Part shown: positions 8,212 to 17,610 of the stretch, in pieces
Layout: each line of letters opens with the position of its first letter
How positions within the stretch are numbered: position 1 is the stretch's first letter
Assembly (NCBI RefSeq): GCF_051175315.1
Contig: NZ_CP195100.1
Location: 3,472,001-3,536,000 of the forward strand
From: Tundrisphaera sp051175315
Lineage (GTDB): Bacteria > Planctomycetota > Planctomycetia > Isosphaerales > Isosphaeraceae
Direction of reading: 5' to 3'
Length of the DNA stretch: 64,000 nucleotides
Position numbers and translations under genes: made by a program
The notes under the pieces: model-generated
What the model was told of the DNA's origin: nothing
What the model saw: the letters and a program-made list of their open reading frames with translations, nothing else
Database searches by the model: none

Positions 8212-10203
8212 ATGTGCGGAATCGCCGGGGCCTTCGACCTCACGGGTGAGCGCGAGTTTCCGATCCCTCGCCTCCTCTCGATGACCGCCGCCATCGCGCA
8301 CCGCGGGCCCGACGACGAGCAGTTCCACGCCGAGCCGGGGGTGATCCTGGGCGCCCGCCGGCTCTCGATCATCGACCTCGCCGGCGGCCGCCAGCCGATC
8401 CCCAATGAGGACGGGTCGATCTGGGTCGCCTTCAACGGCGAGCTGTTCGAGTACCCCGAACTCCGGCAGGAGTTGCTGGCCAAGGGCCACACCCTGTCCA
8501 CCCGTTGCGACACCGAGGCGTGGGTCCACCTCTACGAGGACCACGCCGAGGGGATGTTCGACCATGCCCGGGGCCAGTTCGCCGTCTCGCTCTGGGATCG
8601 CGACAACCGGACCCTGATCCTCGGCCGGGACCGCGCCGGGATCTGCCCGCTCTACTACATCGAGCGCGACGGCTGGCTCCTCTGGGGCTCGGAGATCAAA
8701 GCCCTGCTCGCCTCCGGGATGGTGCCGGCCCGGCCCGATCCGAAGGGCGTGGACCACCTGTTCTCGTTCTTCTGCGCAGGGACCGAGCGGACGTTCTTCG
8801 AGGGGATCAAGTCGCTCCGCCCCGGCCATTACCTCAAGGTCAAGGATGGCCGGGTCTCGGCCCATCAGTACTGGGACCTTGACTTCCCCGACGCCGGCCA
8901 GGAGCGCAGGCTCGCCGACCCCACCCCGCTGGTCGACGAGTTCGAGGCGCTGCTCCGGCAGTCGGTCGAGCGCAGGCTCCGGGGCGACGTGCCGGTGGTC
9001 AGCTACATCAGCGGCGGACTGGACTCGACGGTGGTGCTCGGCCTGAGCTCCAAGCAAAGGGGCAAGGCGATCCCGTCGTTCACGATCGGCCTCGATAACG
9101 CCGGCCCCGACGAGCGGAGCCAGTCGGCCGAGTCGGCCCAGATGCTCGGGTCGCCGCTGACCATGGTCACGATGGACAGCCGGAAGATCGCCGACTCCTA
9201 CCCGGAGCTGGTGATGGCCGCCGAAGGCCCGGTGATGGACACCTCGTGCGCCGCCCTGATGAAGCTGGCGCAGGCGGTCCACGGGCAGGGGTACAAGGTG
9301 GCGTTGACCGGGGAAGGGGCCGACGAGGCGCTGGCCGGCTACGTCTGGTTCAAGACCCAGGCCACCCGCGAGGCCGTGTCGAGCCGGATCGGCCACGCCC
9401 TGCCCAGGGTGGCCCGCTCGTTCCTCCTGGCGGCCGTCGGCGGCGGGTCGAAGCATCGCCCCCCGATGCGGGCGATCAATGGCGTCCGCACCGCCCAGCA
9501 GGACATGTACGAGCTGATCGGCCAGGCCCGGTCGATCCTCTACACGCCCGAGATGTGGGAGCGGCTGGGCGACCACAACCCGTACGACGACCTGGGCATC
9601 ACCACCGACCGCATCAAGCGGTGGGCGCCGATGAACCAGTCGCTCTACGTCGGCTACAAGGTGATGCTCGCCGGCCTCCTGATGATCTCCAAGGGGGACC
9701 GGATCTCGATGCACTCGTCGGTCGAGACCCGCTACCCGTTCCTGGACGACGACGTGATCCGGTTCTGCTCGGAGATCGCCCCCGAATACAAGCTCCGGGG
9801 CCGGACCGAGAAGTGGATCCTCCGCCAGGTGGCCGCCCGGATCCTCCCTCCGGCCATCGCCAAACGCCCCAAGACGATGTTCCGGTCCAAGTTCGCCCCG
9901 ACCTTCTTCGGCCGGAACCGCCCCAAGTGGGTCGACCAGCTGCTGAGCCCCGAATCGCTCCGGGCGACCGGCTACTTCGACGCCGAGATCGTCAAGAGCG
10001 AGCGGATGAAGCAGGTGGCCTTGCCCCGGATCACGGCCCGCCGGTTCGTGCTCGACATCGCCCTCACCAATGTGGTGGCCACCCAGCTCTGGCACCACCT
10101 CTACTTCGGCGGCCTGTGCGACCTGCCGACCTGGACCCCGCCCCGGTTCGACGAGGAATCGGCCTCGGCCAACGGACACGCGGCCTCGCTCTCCTCGCTG
10201 TGA
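8212..10203 (+). CDS. asnB: Asparagine synthase (glutamine-hydrolysing)
   Basis: ATP-dependent amidation of aspartate with ammonia from glutamine; homologues also amidate other substrates. The 663-residue protein begins MCGIAGAF, so Cys2 is the N-terminal nucleophile of the class II glutaminase domain (about residues 1-215). The synthetase domain has the PP-loop SGGLDS near residue 268 and GEGADEALAGY further on, both needed for AMP-ester formation. The length matches the long AsnB family. It sits 22 bases before the deacylase gene, so the two are probably co-transcribed. Confidence 0.93.
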   Translation: MCGIAGAFDLTGEREFPIPRLLSMTAAIAHRGPDDEQFHAEPGVILGARRLSIIDLAGGRQPIPNEDGSIWVAFNGELFEYPELRQELLAKGHTLSTRCDTEAWVHLYEDHAEGMFDHARGQFAVSLWDRDNRTLILGRDRAGICPLYYIERDGWLLWGSEIKALLASGMVPARPDPKGVDHLFSFFCAGTERTFFEGIKSLRPGHYLKVKDGRVSAHQYWDLDFPDAGQERRLADPTPLVDEFEALLRQSVERRLRGDVPVVSYISGGLDSTVVLGLSSKQRGKAIPSFTIGLDNAGPDERSQSAESAQMLGSPLTMVTMDSRKIADSYPELVMAAEGPVMDTSCAALMKLAQAVHGQGYKVALTGEGADEALAGYVWFKTQATREAVSSRIGHALPRVARSFLLAAVGGGSKHRPPMRAINGVRTAQQDMYELIGQARSILYTPEMWERLGDHNPYDDLGITTDRIKRWAPMNQSLYVGYKVMLAGLLMISKGDRISMHSSVETRYPFLDDDVIRFCSEIAPEYKLRGRTEKWILRQVAARILPPAIAKRPKTMFRSKFAPTFFGRNRPKWVDQLLSPESLRATGYFDAEIVKSERMKQVALPRITARRFVLDIALTNVVATQLWHHLYFGGLCDLPTWTPPRFDEESASANGHAASLSSL

Positions 10204-10225
10204 CAAGGGCAGGGGGGTGTGCCGG

Positions 10226-10675
10226 ATGAGAGCGGTCCTGCAGCGCGTCACGCGGGCCTCGGTCACGGTCGAGGGCCGCGTCGTCGGCTCGATCGGCATC
10301 GGCTGGCTGATCCTCCTGGGCGTGGCCCGGGAGGACGGCGACGACGACGCCCTCAAGCTCGCCGACAAGGCGGCCGGCCTCCGCGCCTTCGAGGACGCCG
10401 ACGGCAAGATGAACCTGGCTCTGGCCGACGTCGGAGGCTCGGCCCTGGTGGTCAGCCAGTTCACCCTGTTGGGCGATTGCCGCGCCGGGCGTCGCCCCAG
10501 CTTCATCGCCGCCGCCGAGCCGGCCGAGGCCGAACGGCTCTACCTCGTCTTCTGCGACCGGATCCGCTCGGCGGGCATCGCCGTCGCCACCGGGGTCTTC
10601 CGGGCCGACATGCAGGTCGAGCTGGTCAACGACGGCCCGGTGACCCTGCTGCTGGATAGCCGCAAGGCGTTCTGA
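10226..10675 (+). CDS. dtd: D-aminoacyl-tRNA deacylase
   Basis: Removes D-amino acids (and glycine from tRNA-Ala) wrongly charged to tRNAs; cytosolic homodimer. The 149-residue product has the two family hallmarks: SQFTLLGDCRAGRRPSF in the middle and the Gly-cisPro motif NDGPVT near the C-terminus. The ATG at 10226 follows AGGGGGG (10211-10217) and gives the standard N-terminus MRAVLQRVTRASV. It follows asparagine synthase closely. Confidence 0.95.
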   Translation: MRAVLQRVTRASVTVEGRVVGSIGIGWLILLGVAREDGDDDALKLADKAAGLRAFEDADGKMNLALADVGGSALVVSQFTLLGDCRAGRRPSFIAAAEPAEAERLYLVFCDRIRSAGIAVATGVFRADMQVELVNDGPVTLLLDSRKAF

Positions 10676-10718
10676 GGCGGGCCTCGCGGGAAGCCGTGCC
10701 CGAGACCGTCGAGCATGG

Positions 10719-10747
10719 TTTTCCGGCGACGGGGGGCCGGATAAAAT
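10719..10747 (+). promoter_or_regulatory. Candidate promoter for htpG
   Basis: TTTTCC (10719-10724), 17 bases, TAAAAT (10742-10747). The -10 is good and the -35 poor. It lies about 43 bases before the GTG start of htpG. No CIRCE-like inverted repeat was seen nearby. Confidence 0.35.
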
Positions 10748-10789
10748 GGTCTGCGAGAGACACCGACAGTCGAGCAGGGAGTTTTGACC

Positions 10790-12697
10790 GTGAGCGAGTC
10801 CGCCGCCCCCGCCGAGACGCACGAATACGCCTTCCAGGCCGAGATCAAGCAGCTCCTCCACCTGCTGTCGCATTCGCTCTACCAGAGCCGGGACGTGGCG
10901 ATCCGCGAGCTGATCTCCAACGCCTCGGACGCGTTGGATAAGCAGAGGTATCTCGGGCTCACCGACGAGTCCCGCCGCGACGATGCCCCCCTGGAAATCA
11001 CGCTCGAAGGCAAGGCCGACGACAAGACCCTGACGATCCGCGACAACGGCGTGGGGATGACCCGCGACGAGCTGGTGACCAACCTCGGGACGATCGCCCA
11101 CAGCGGCTCGCGCGAGTTCCTCCGCGCCGCCAGGGATGGGGCAGCGTCCTCCCCGTCGGGCAAGCCCGACCTTTCGCTGATCGGCCAGTTCGGCGTCGGC
11201 TTCTACGCGGCGTTCATGATCGCCGACCGCGTCGTGGTCCGTTCGCGGAGTGTCAAGGAGGAGGCCGGCCACGAGTGGCGGTCCGACGGCTCGGGCTCGT
11301 TCACCGTGGGCGACGTCGCCGACCTCCCACGCGGGACCGAGATCGTCCTCCACCTCAAGGACGACGCCAAGGACTACGCCAACGCCTGGAAGCTCAACGA
11401 GGTCATCCGCCGCTACTCCAGCTTCGTCCCGTACCCGATCAAGGTCGACGGCGTCATCGCCAACAGCCAGAAGCCGATCTGGGTCGAGCCCAAGTCGCAG
11501 GTGACCGAGGAGCAGTACGAGCAGTTCTACCAGCACCTGACCCACCACCCGGAGGAGAAGCCGCTCTGGCATCTCCACCTCTCGGCCGACTCGCCGATCC
11601 AGTTCCACGCCGTGCTCTACTGCCCGCCCACCAACCCGGAGAAGCTGGGCTTCGGCGTCCTGGACCACGGCCTCAGCCTGTGCGCCCGCCGGGTGCTGGT
11701 CCAGGCGGATTGCCGCGAGCTGGTGCCGGAGTACCTCCGGTTCCTCCACGGGCTGGTCGATAGCGAGGACCTGCCCCTCAACGTCTCCCGCGAGACCTTG
11801 CAGGACAACGCGGTGGTCCGGCGGATCCGCACGTCGCTGGTGAAGGGGGTCCTGGACCTCCTGACCCGGATGGCGGCCGACAAGCCCGAGGACTATGCCC
11901 GGTTCTACGAGACCTTCGGCATCTTCATCAAGGAAGGCGTGGCACGCGACCAACCCAACCGCGAGAAGCTGGCCAAGCTCCTCCGGTTCGCCTCGACCCG
12001 GTCCGAGGGGGACGAGCCGACGACCTCGCTCGACGAGTACGCCGGCCGGATGATCCCGGATCAGACCCACATCTACTACCTGGGCGGGCCGGACCTCGCC
12101 TCGGTGCGGCGGAGCCCGAACCTGGAGATCTTCCGCCGCAAGGGGGTGGAAGTCCTGTTCCTGACCGAGCCGGTCGACGAGTTCGTGATGTCGGCCCTCG
12201 GCGAGTTCGGCGGCAAGACCCTGACCTCGATCGACTCCGCCGACCTCGACCTCCCCGGCGAGGAGCCCAAGGCCGAGGACAAGCCCGAGTCCCACCCCGG
12301 CGGGTTCGGCCGGGTGCTCGACCTGTTCCGCGAGGCCCTGGGGACGCGGGTCCAGGAAGTCCGCGCCTCGAAACGGCTGACCGAGAGCCCATGCTGCCTG
12401 GTCAACGCCGAGGGGGCCCTGAGCACCCAGATGCACCGCCTGCTGGCGATGAGCGGCAAGGAGGCCCCGCCGGTCAGCCGGAGCCTGGAAGTGAATCCCG
12501 ACTCCCCGCTGATCGGCCGCCTGGCGCTGCTCGCCGCCAACCCGGACAACGACGCCTTCATCAAGGACTGCGCCCTCCAGCTCTGGTCGGGCGCCATGAT
12601 CCTGGAAGGCTCGCTGCCCGAGCCCGAGGATCTCGCGGCCCGAATGCAGCGGTTCGTCGAGAAGGCCGCCGAGGGGAAGTCGGCGATCGTCATCTAA
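10790..12697 (+). CDS. htpG: HSP90-family chaperone HtpG
   Basis: ATP-dependent cytosolic chaperone homodimer of 635 residues. The GHKL ATPase domain is complete: SNASDALDK, DNGVGMT and GQFGVGFYAAF. The middle domain contains SRETLQDN, and the C-terminal dimerisation domain runs to the end. An in-frame TTG at 10784 is possible, but AGGGAG at 10776-10781 has correct spacing only to GTG 10790, which is chosen. Length is normal for bacterial HtpG. The downstream gene begins 34 bases later on the same strand. Confidence 0.95.
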   Translation: MSESAAPAETHEYAFQAEIKQLLHLLSHSLYQSRDVAIRELISNASDALDKQRYLGLTDESRRDDAPLEITLEGKADDKTLTIRDNGVGMTRDELVTNLGTIAHSGSREFLRAARDGAASSPSGKPDLSLIGQFGVGFYAAFMIADRVVVRSRSVKEEAGHEWRSDGSGSFTVGDVADLPRGTEIVLHLKDDAKDYANAWKLNEVIRRYSSFVPYPIKVDGVIANSQKPIWVEPKSQVTEEQYEQFYQHLTHHPEEKPLWHLHLSADSPIQFHAVLYCPPTNPEKLGFGVLDHGLSLCARRVLVQADCRELVPEYLRFLHGLVDSEDLPLNVSRETLQDNAVVRRIRTSLVKGVLDLLTRMAADKPEDYARFYETFGIFIKEGVARDQPNREKLAKLLRFASTRSEGDEPTTSLDEYAGRMIPDQTHIYYLGGPDLASVRRSPNLEIFRRKGVEVLFLTEPVDEFVMSALGEFGGKTLTSIDSADLDLPGEEPKAEDKPESHPGGFGRVLDLFREALGTRVQEVRASKRLTESPCCLVNAEGALSTQMHRLLAMSGKEAPPVSRSLEVNPDSPLIGRLALLAANPDNDAFIKDCALQLWSGAMILEGSLPEPEDLAARMQRFVEKAAEGKSAIVI

Positions 12698-12731
12698 TCG
12701 ATCCTTGATCCATCATCGCGAGGAGACGCCG

Positions 12732-14018
12732 ATGTTGCCCGGCTTGACGATCCTGGTCGCTTGCCTGGCGGCATCGGCGGCCGACCCCGGCGCGGTGGCG
12801 ACCCGCTTCCTGGAACGGTGCCGCGACGCCCGGTTCGCCGAGGCGGTCGAGGCCTTCGACGCGAAGATGGCGGACGTCCTGCCCGCCTCGAAGCTGGCGC
12901 AGACCTGGGACGCCGTGCGGCTCGGCGCAGGCGATCTCGGATCCCTGGGCCCGCCCCGCGTCGAGGCCAGGGGCCAGCACGCCGTGGTCCTGGTCCGATG
13001 CGGCTTCGCCCGCAAGGCCCTGGATGCCCAGGTCTCGATCAACCCGGAAGGGAAGATCGATGGACTGTACTTCCGGGCCCCCAAGGTCACCGGGCTCGCC
13101 CCTTATGTGAAGCCGGGGACCTATGCCGAGTCCGCCCTGATTGTGGGGGCCGAGGGCTGGCCTCTGGGGGCCACCCTGGCCATGCCCGAAGGGGCCGGGC
13201 CGTTCCCCCTGGTGGTGTTCGTCCACGGGTCCGGGCCCAACGATCGCGACGAGACGGTCGGGGCCAACGCCCCGTTCCGCGACCTTGCCCTGGGCCTGGC
13301 CTCGCGGGGGATCGCTACGCTCCGCTATGACAAGCGGACCAAGGTCCACGGCGAGCGGATGGCGAAGCTCACGCCGACGCTCGACGAGGAGGTCGTCGAC
13401 GATGCCCTGGCGGCCGTCGCCAGGGCCCGCACGCTCGAACGGGTCGACCCCCGCCGCATCTTCGTCCTGGGGCATAGCCTGGGGGCGGTGATGGCCCCGA
13501 GGATCGCCCGCCGCGACGGCCACCTGGCCGGGATCATCTGGATGGCGGGCAATGTCCGGCCGATCGATGAGGTGGTCCTCGACCAGTTCCGCTACCTGTC
13601 GCGCCCCGAGGCGAAGCCGTCGGACGCGGTCAAGGATCTGGTCCGCGCTACCGAGGCCGATGTCGCCGCCTTCCGCGCCGATCCGGAGAAGGCCGACGGC
13701 AAGATCCTGGGCGCCCCGTTCGCCTATTGGAAAGAGCTGGGAACGGTCCGTCCCGAGCGCGAGCTGGCCGAACTGCCCGGGGTCCCCGTCCTTGCCCTCC
13801 AGGGCACGCGGGACTACCAGGTGACGATGGTCGATTTCGACCGCCTGCGCGATGCCCTGAAGGGCCGGGCCAACGCCTCGTTCGAGGCCTTTCCCGACCT
13901 CAACCACCTGTTCATCGCCGGGTCCGGCGTGTCGGGACCGGCCGAGTATGATCGTCCCGGGCATGTCGACGTGCGGGTCGTCGAGCGGATCGCCGCCTGG
14001 ATCGATGGCACGAAATAA
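12732..14018 (+). CDS. Secreted alpha/beta hydrolase with N-terminal DUF3887-like domain
   Basis: A 428-residue protein with a short N-terminal signal-like sequence (MLPGLTILVACLAASAA). A DUF3887-like domain of about 110 residues (AVATRFLERCRDARFAEAVEAF) precedes an alpha/beta hydrolase domain. The hydrolase has an oxyanion-type strand VVFVHGSGPNDRDE, the nucleophile elbow GHSLG and a late His in PDLNHLF, so the triad looks complete. This architecture is common among extracellular esterases and peptidase-like hydrolases; the substrate is unknown. AGGAGA (12721-12726) precedes the ATG at 12732. It ends near a hairpin shared with the convergent ferritin gene. Confidence 0.88.
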   Translation: MLPGLTILVACLAASAADPGAVATRFLERCRDARFAEAVEAFDAKMADVLPASKLAQTWDAVRLGAGDLGSLGPPRVEARGQHAVVLVRCGFARKALDAQVSINPEGKIDGLYFRAPKVTGLAPYVKPGTYAESALIVGAEGWPLGATLAMPEGAGPFPLVVFVHGSGPNDRDETVGANAPFRDLALGLASRGIATLRYDKRTKVHGERMAKLTPTLDEEVVDDALAAVARARTLERVDPRRIFVLGHSLGAVMAPRIARRDGHLAGIIWMAGNVRPIDEVVLDQFRYLSRPEAKPSDAVKDLVRATEADVAAFRADPEKADGKILGAPFAYWKELGTVRPERELAELPGVPVLALQGTRDYQVTMVDFDRLRDALKGRANASFEAFPDLNHLFIAGSGVSGPAEYDRPGHVDVRVVERIAAWIDGTK

Positions 14019-14025
14019 GGCGGGT

Positions 14026-14056
14026 GGCGATCGGGAGCGAAATGCCCCCGATCGCC
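14026..14056. terminator. Bidirectional terminator hairpin
   Basis: GGCGATCGGG (14026-14035) pairs perfectly with CCCGATCGCC (14047-14056) across an 11-base loop. It lies in the 51-base gap between the convergent hydrolase and ferritin genes. Confidence 0.6.
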
Positions 14057-14069
14057 GACCCTCCGTCGA

Positions 14070-14546
14070 TCAGTGGGCCAGGTAGGCCTCGACCATCATC
14101 ACGATCGGCCCGGCGCGGCGGATCACGGCCAGGCGGGTCTCGGCGCTGGCGACCTCTTCCAGTTGCTCGGTGACGAACCACTGGAGGAACGTCGACATGA
14201 CGTGGCACTTCTCGGCCGCGGCGGCGTCCACGAGGTCGTAGATCTGCTTGGTGGTGCGGATCTCGGAGTCCAGCGCGAGCTGGGCGGCGTCCTCGGCCGA
14301 GATGAACTCGTTGCGCGGGGCGGGCACGTCGGGGATGGCCACCTTGCCGCCGGAGTCGTGGATGAACTTCACGATCTTCATCGCGTGTTCACGCTCTTCC
14401 TCGGCCTGCTTGTAGAAGATCTTCGCCAGGCCGAACAGGTCCTCGCTGTCGAAGTAAGAGGCGATCGCGATGTACTGGTGCGAGTTGCCCAGCTCGTGGC
14501 CGATCTGGGTATTGAGCAAGGCGTTGAGATTGCCGCTGATCAGCAT
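14070..14546 (-). CDS. Ferritin-like iron storage protein
   Basis: A 158-residue four-helix bundle of the bacterial ferritin family, predicted to oxidise Fe(II) and store iron in a cage. Helix A carries Glu in GHELGNSHQY, and helix B carries the diiron motif EEEREHA (ExxH). Further acidic residues follow in helices C and D (TEQLEEVASAE). AAGAAGG lies a few bases before the ATG at 14546. The gene is divergent from the esterase fusion at 14774, with 227 bases between. I saw no clear Fur-type box in that gap. Confidence 0.9.
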   Translation of the reverse strand: MLISGNLNALLNTQIGHELGNSHQYIAIASYFDSEDLFGLAKIFYKQAEEEREHAMKIVKFIHDSGGKVAIPDVPAPRNEFISAEDAAQLALDSEIRTTKQIYDLVDAAAAEKCHVMSTFLQWFVTEQLEEVASAETRLAVIRRAGPIVMMVEAYLAH

Positions 14547-14773
14547 CGGACCTTCTTACCCTTCCGAAAGAGGCGAGTCGGGGGACCGTCCCGAGCGATG
14601 TCGAGGCGACACGCGCATCATCGCATCGTACCCATTCCTGCCCGAACGACCAACCCCTGTGCCGGGCCGGGCAACCCCTGGGAAATCGGCCCGGCGCCCG
14701 CTAGACTCGCGACCGGTCGCGCCTCGATCCCGCCTCCCCTCGCCCCGTTGACCCGACACCCAGGGATTCCACC

Positions 14774-16498
14774 ATGCTCGCAGCCCGCACCCGCCCCCGC
14801 GCGTCGCTCGCGCTCCTGTTCGCCCTGGCGACGGCGCCCGCCCTCGCCGATGATCCCGTCCCTAAGGGCGACGTGACCAAATACACGTTCGAGGCGTCCA
14901 AGATCTTCCCCGGGACGACCCGCAGCTACTGGATTTATGTCCCGAAGCAGTACGACCCGAGCAAGCCGGCCTGCCTCTACGTCAATCAGGACAACGTCCA
15001 GTTCAAGGCCCCGGAGGTCTTCGACGCCCTGATCGCCGCCAAGGAGATGCCGGTCACCATCGGCGTGTTCGTCTCCCCGGGCGTCGTCAAGGCGATCGCC
15101 CCCAACGCCCTCGACCGGTTCAACCGCAGCTACGAGTACGACGGCCTCGGCGACGCCTACGCCCGGTTCCTCCTCGACGAATTGCTGCCCGAGGTCGAGC
15201 GTCAGAAGGCCCTGGACGGCCGGGAGATCCACCTGTCCAAGGACCCCAACGACCGCGGCATCGGCGGCTCCAGCAGCGGGGCGATCGCCGCGTTCACGGC
15301 CGCGTGGGAGCGTCCCGACGCCTTCCGCCGGGTGTTCAGCTCGATCGGCACCTATGTCGGCCTCCGGGGCGGCAACGAGTACCCGACCCTGATCCGCAAG
15401 GTCGAGCCCAAGCCGCTCCGCGTCTTCCTCCAGGACGGCAAGAACGACCTGAACATCTACGGGGGCGACTGGTGGATGGCCAACCAGGAGATGGAGCGGG
15501 CGCTCACGTTCGCCGGGTATGAGGTCAACCACGAGTGGGGCGACGGTGGCCACGACGGCAAGCACGCCACGGCCATCTTCGCCGACGCCCAGCGCTGGCT
15601 CTGGAAAGATTGGCCCAGGCCGATCAAGGCCGGCGCCGGTTCTCCGGTGATGTCCTCGATCCTCATCCCCGGAGAGGACTGGCAGCTCGTCGGCGAGGGG
15701 TACGGCTTCACCGAGGGGCCGACCGCCAACGCCAAGGGGGAGGTCTTCTTCGACGACATCCCCAAGAACACCTCCTACAAGGTCGACCTCGACGGGAAGG
15801 TCTCGGTCTTCCAGCCCGACAGCAAGAAGGCCAACGGCCAGGCGTTCGGCCCCGACGGCACCATGTATGTGATCGCCACCGCCACGGCCCAGATCCTGGC
15901 CTACGACCAGTCCGGCCAGTGCAAGGTCTTCGCCGACAACATCAAGGGCAACGACCTCGTCGTCCTGGCCAACGGGTCGATCTACGCGACGGCCCCCAAC
16001 CCCAACGCCGCCCCGTTCAGCGAGCTGGTCTACTTCAGCCCGACCGGCGAGCGGAAGGTGGTGGACACCGGCCTGAAGTACGCCAACGGCGTGACCGTCT
16101 CGCCCGACCAGAGCCTCCTGTACGCGGCCGACAGCCGGACCCACTGGGTCTACAGCTACCAGATCCAGCCCGACGGGACCCTCAAGTACAAGCAGAAGTA
16201 CGACCGGCTCCACGTCCCGGACACCGCCGACGACTCCGGCGCCGACGGCATCCGCTGCGACCGCGAGGGCCGGCTCTACGTCGCCACCCGCATGGGCCTC
16301 CAGGTCTGCGACCAGCCCGGCCGGGTCAACGCGATCATCCCCACGCCGACCGGCTCGGCGTCCAACCTCTGCTTCGGCGGCAAGGACTTCGACACGATCT
16401 ACGCCACCGCCGGCACCCGGGTCTTCCGCCGCAAGGTCAAGGCCCAGGGCGCCATCCCCTTCATGGCCCCGATCAAGCCGCCGACCCCCCGGCTCTAA
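14774..16498 (+). CDS. Secreted esterase / SMP-30-gluconolactonase fusion
   Basis: A 574-residue exported protein with a signal peptide ending ALA-DDP. Residues of about 30-290 form an enterochelin-esterase-like (esterase D) domain with the nucleophile motif GGSSSGAIAA and a late His near WGDGGHDGKH. Residues of about 300-560 form a six-bladed SMP-30/gluconolactonase propeller (EGPTANAKGEVFFDDIP, NGVTVSPDQSLLYAADS). This fusion fits hydrolysis of extracellular sugar esters and lactones, for example from algal or plant polysaccharides. That role is inference from the domains; no transporter or regulator lies next to it. Confidence 0.9.
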   Translation: MLAARTRPRASLALLFALATAPALADDPVPKGDVTKYTFEASKIFPGTTRSYWIYVPKQYDPSKPACLYVNQDNVQFKAPEVFDALIAAKEMPVTIGVFVSPGVVKAIAPNALDRFNRSYEYDGLGDAYARFLLDELLPEVERQKALDGREIHLSKDPNDRGIGGSSSGAIAAFTAAWERPDAFRRVFSSIGTYVGLRGGNEYPTLIRKVEPKPLRVFLQDGKNDLNIYGGDWWMANQEMERALTFAGYEVNHEWGDGGHDGKHATAIFADAQRWLWKDWPRPIKAGAGSPVMSSILIPGEDWQLVGEGYGFTEGPTANAKGEVFFDDIPKNTSYKVDLDGKVSVFQPDSKKANGQAFGPDGTMYVIATATAQILAYDQSGQCKVFADNIKGNDLVVLANGSIYATAPNPNAAPFSELVYFSPTGERKVVDTGLKYANGVTVSPDQSLLYAADSRTHWVYSYQIQPDGTLKYKQKYDRLHVPDTADDSGADGIRCDREGRLYVATRMGLQVCDQPGRVNAIIPTPTGSASNLCFGGKDFDTIYATAGTRVFRRKVKAQGAIPFMAPIKPPTPRL

Positions 16499-16810
16499 TT
16501 GATCGATCCGCCGCGCCGGGAGAACTCATTGCCCGGCGTGGACATTCGAGCAAGGATGAATGGCGAGCCTGATCGGCGTTCATGCGTACCGATCAACCGA
16601 ACAGCATCAGAGAGTTTGGCCAGGTCGGACGCAGTCACTCGGGACGGCCCGCGACGCGCTTCACGACCGAAACGGCGCGGGGGGAGGACTGGGAGAGTCG
16701 TTGCAGGCGTCGCGCCAGGCCCAGGCGATCGGGCCCGGCTTACGATATCGAGCCCGACATCGGTGGGCCGGATCGATTCCTCATCCTCACGCCGGGGTCG
16801 CGTCGTCCCA
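16499..16810. other. Intergenic gap between convergent genes, little visible
   Basis: This 312-base gap contains one weak hairpin (CGCCGGG 16514-16520 with CCCGGCG 16532-16538) that could end the esterase transcript. I see no convincing gene, repeat or RNA in the rest; short frames here lack codon bias and ribosome sites. Confidence 0.5.
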
Positions 16811-17368
16811 TCACCAGAGGAAGTGGCCGATCAGCAGGCCGCTCAGGAAGGCGAAGCCGAGCCCGCCCAGCGCCCCCAGCGCCCAGGCCATGACCACGGT
16901 CCGGGGCAGCATCACGTCCCGACGCCGCCCGGCGGGGTCGTAGGCCGTCGACACCGGCCGGCGGCCGGTGATCGGCGAGACCGCCGGGGCCACGTCGATC
17001 GCGACCTCGGCGTCCGATCCTCCCTCCGCATCGGGCCCTTCCGCCTCCGGGGCCGGCTCGGGGGGGGGCGGGGCCGCTTCGAGGAAGGCGATCGGGTTCG
17101 ACTCCGGGATCGAGAAGTTGGGGTCGAGCAGCGATGACGAGGATGGCGGCGACTTGCGGGGGGGCAGGGGGTCGAGTTTCACCCCGATGTCTTCGAGGTT
17201 GACGGCGAAGGCGTTCTCGTCGGCGTCGTCGGCCGGCACATCCTCGGGCGACGGGACGACCAGCTCGACCCCGCAGCGCGGGCATCGGATCGTCTTGCCG
17301 AACTTCGATTCCGGCGCACCCATCAATTTCTGGCAGCGGAAGCAGCGGAATCGAAATAACTCCGCCAT
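16811..17368 (-). CDS. Zinc-ribbon protein with C-terminal membrane anchor
   Basis: A 185-residue protein. The N-terminus carries a treble-clef-like zinc ribbon with two CxxC knuckles (FRCFRC and IRCPRCG). A long acidic, Pro/Ser-rich linker (about residues 40-145) and one C-terminal transmembrane helix (MAWALGALGGLGFAFLSGLLIGHFLW) follow. The zinc end should face the cytoplasm. Proteins like this are frequent in planctomycetes; the function is unknown. GGAGA precedes the ATG at 17368 with eight-base spacing. Confidence 0.8.
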   Translation of the reverse strand: MAELFRFRCFRCQKLMGAPESKFGKTIRCPRCGVELVVPSPEDVPADDADENAFAVNLEDIGVKLDPLPPRKSPPSSSSLLDPNFSIPESNPIAFLEAAPPPPEPAPEAEGPDAEGGSDAEVAIDVAPAVSPITGRRPVSTAYDPAGRRRDVMLPRTVVMAWALGALGGLGFAFLSGLLIGHFLW

Positions 17369-17500
17369 GCGGTGCGTCTCCAGGGCAAGGGATTCGGGAG
17401 AGGGGCCGTGCTCAGGAGGGATCTCCCTCCTCCCAGGCTATGCAAACGGTCCCGCCGGTGCCAGGTCGCCGATCCCGTACCCCAAAGCCGCCCGCGCGGC

Positions 17501-17528
17501 TTGACCCGGGCTCGGGCCGCGGCACAAT
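17501..17528 (+). promoter_or_regulatory. Sigma70-like promoter for the gene at 17611
   Basis: TTGACC (17501-17506), a 16-base spacer and CACAAT (17523-17528). The -35 matches consensus at 5 of 6 positions. It is about 80 bases before the ATG. Confidence 0.5.
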
Positions 17529-17610
17529 AACTCCTGGGATTCAGCGGACGGGCCCCGGCGTTCGGGCCGATTCGACCGATCGGACATTGTCGATTCGAGG
17601 GGGCACCAGC

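Noticed and set aside
7600..10506. Long minus-strand open frame over asparagine synthase
   Set aside because: Same cause: the mirror of a GC-rich gene, with no recognisable domain or ribosome site.
10064..12436. Long open frame (about 790 codons) antisense to htpG
   Set aside because: High GC leaves antisense frames open. The product is low-complexity, rich in Gly, Arg, Leu and Val, and htpG on the plus strand is unmistakable.
16557..16943. Short frames in the gap after the esterase fusion
   Set aside because: They have poor codon bias and no ribosome sites, and they run into the antisense of the zinc-ribbon gene.
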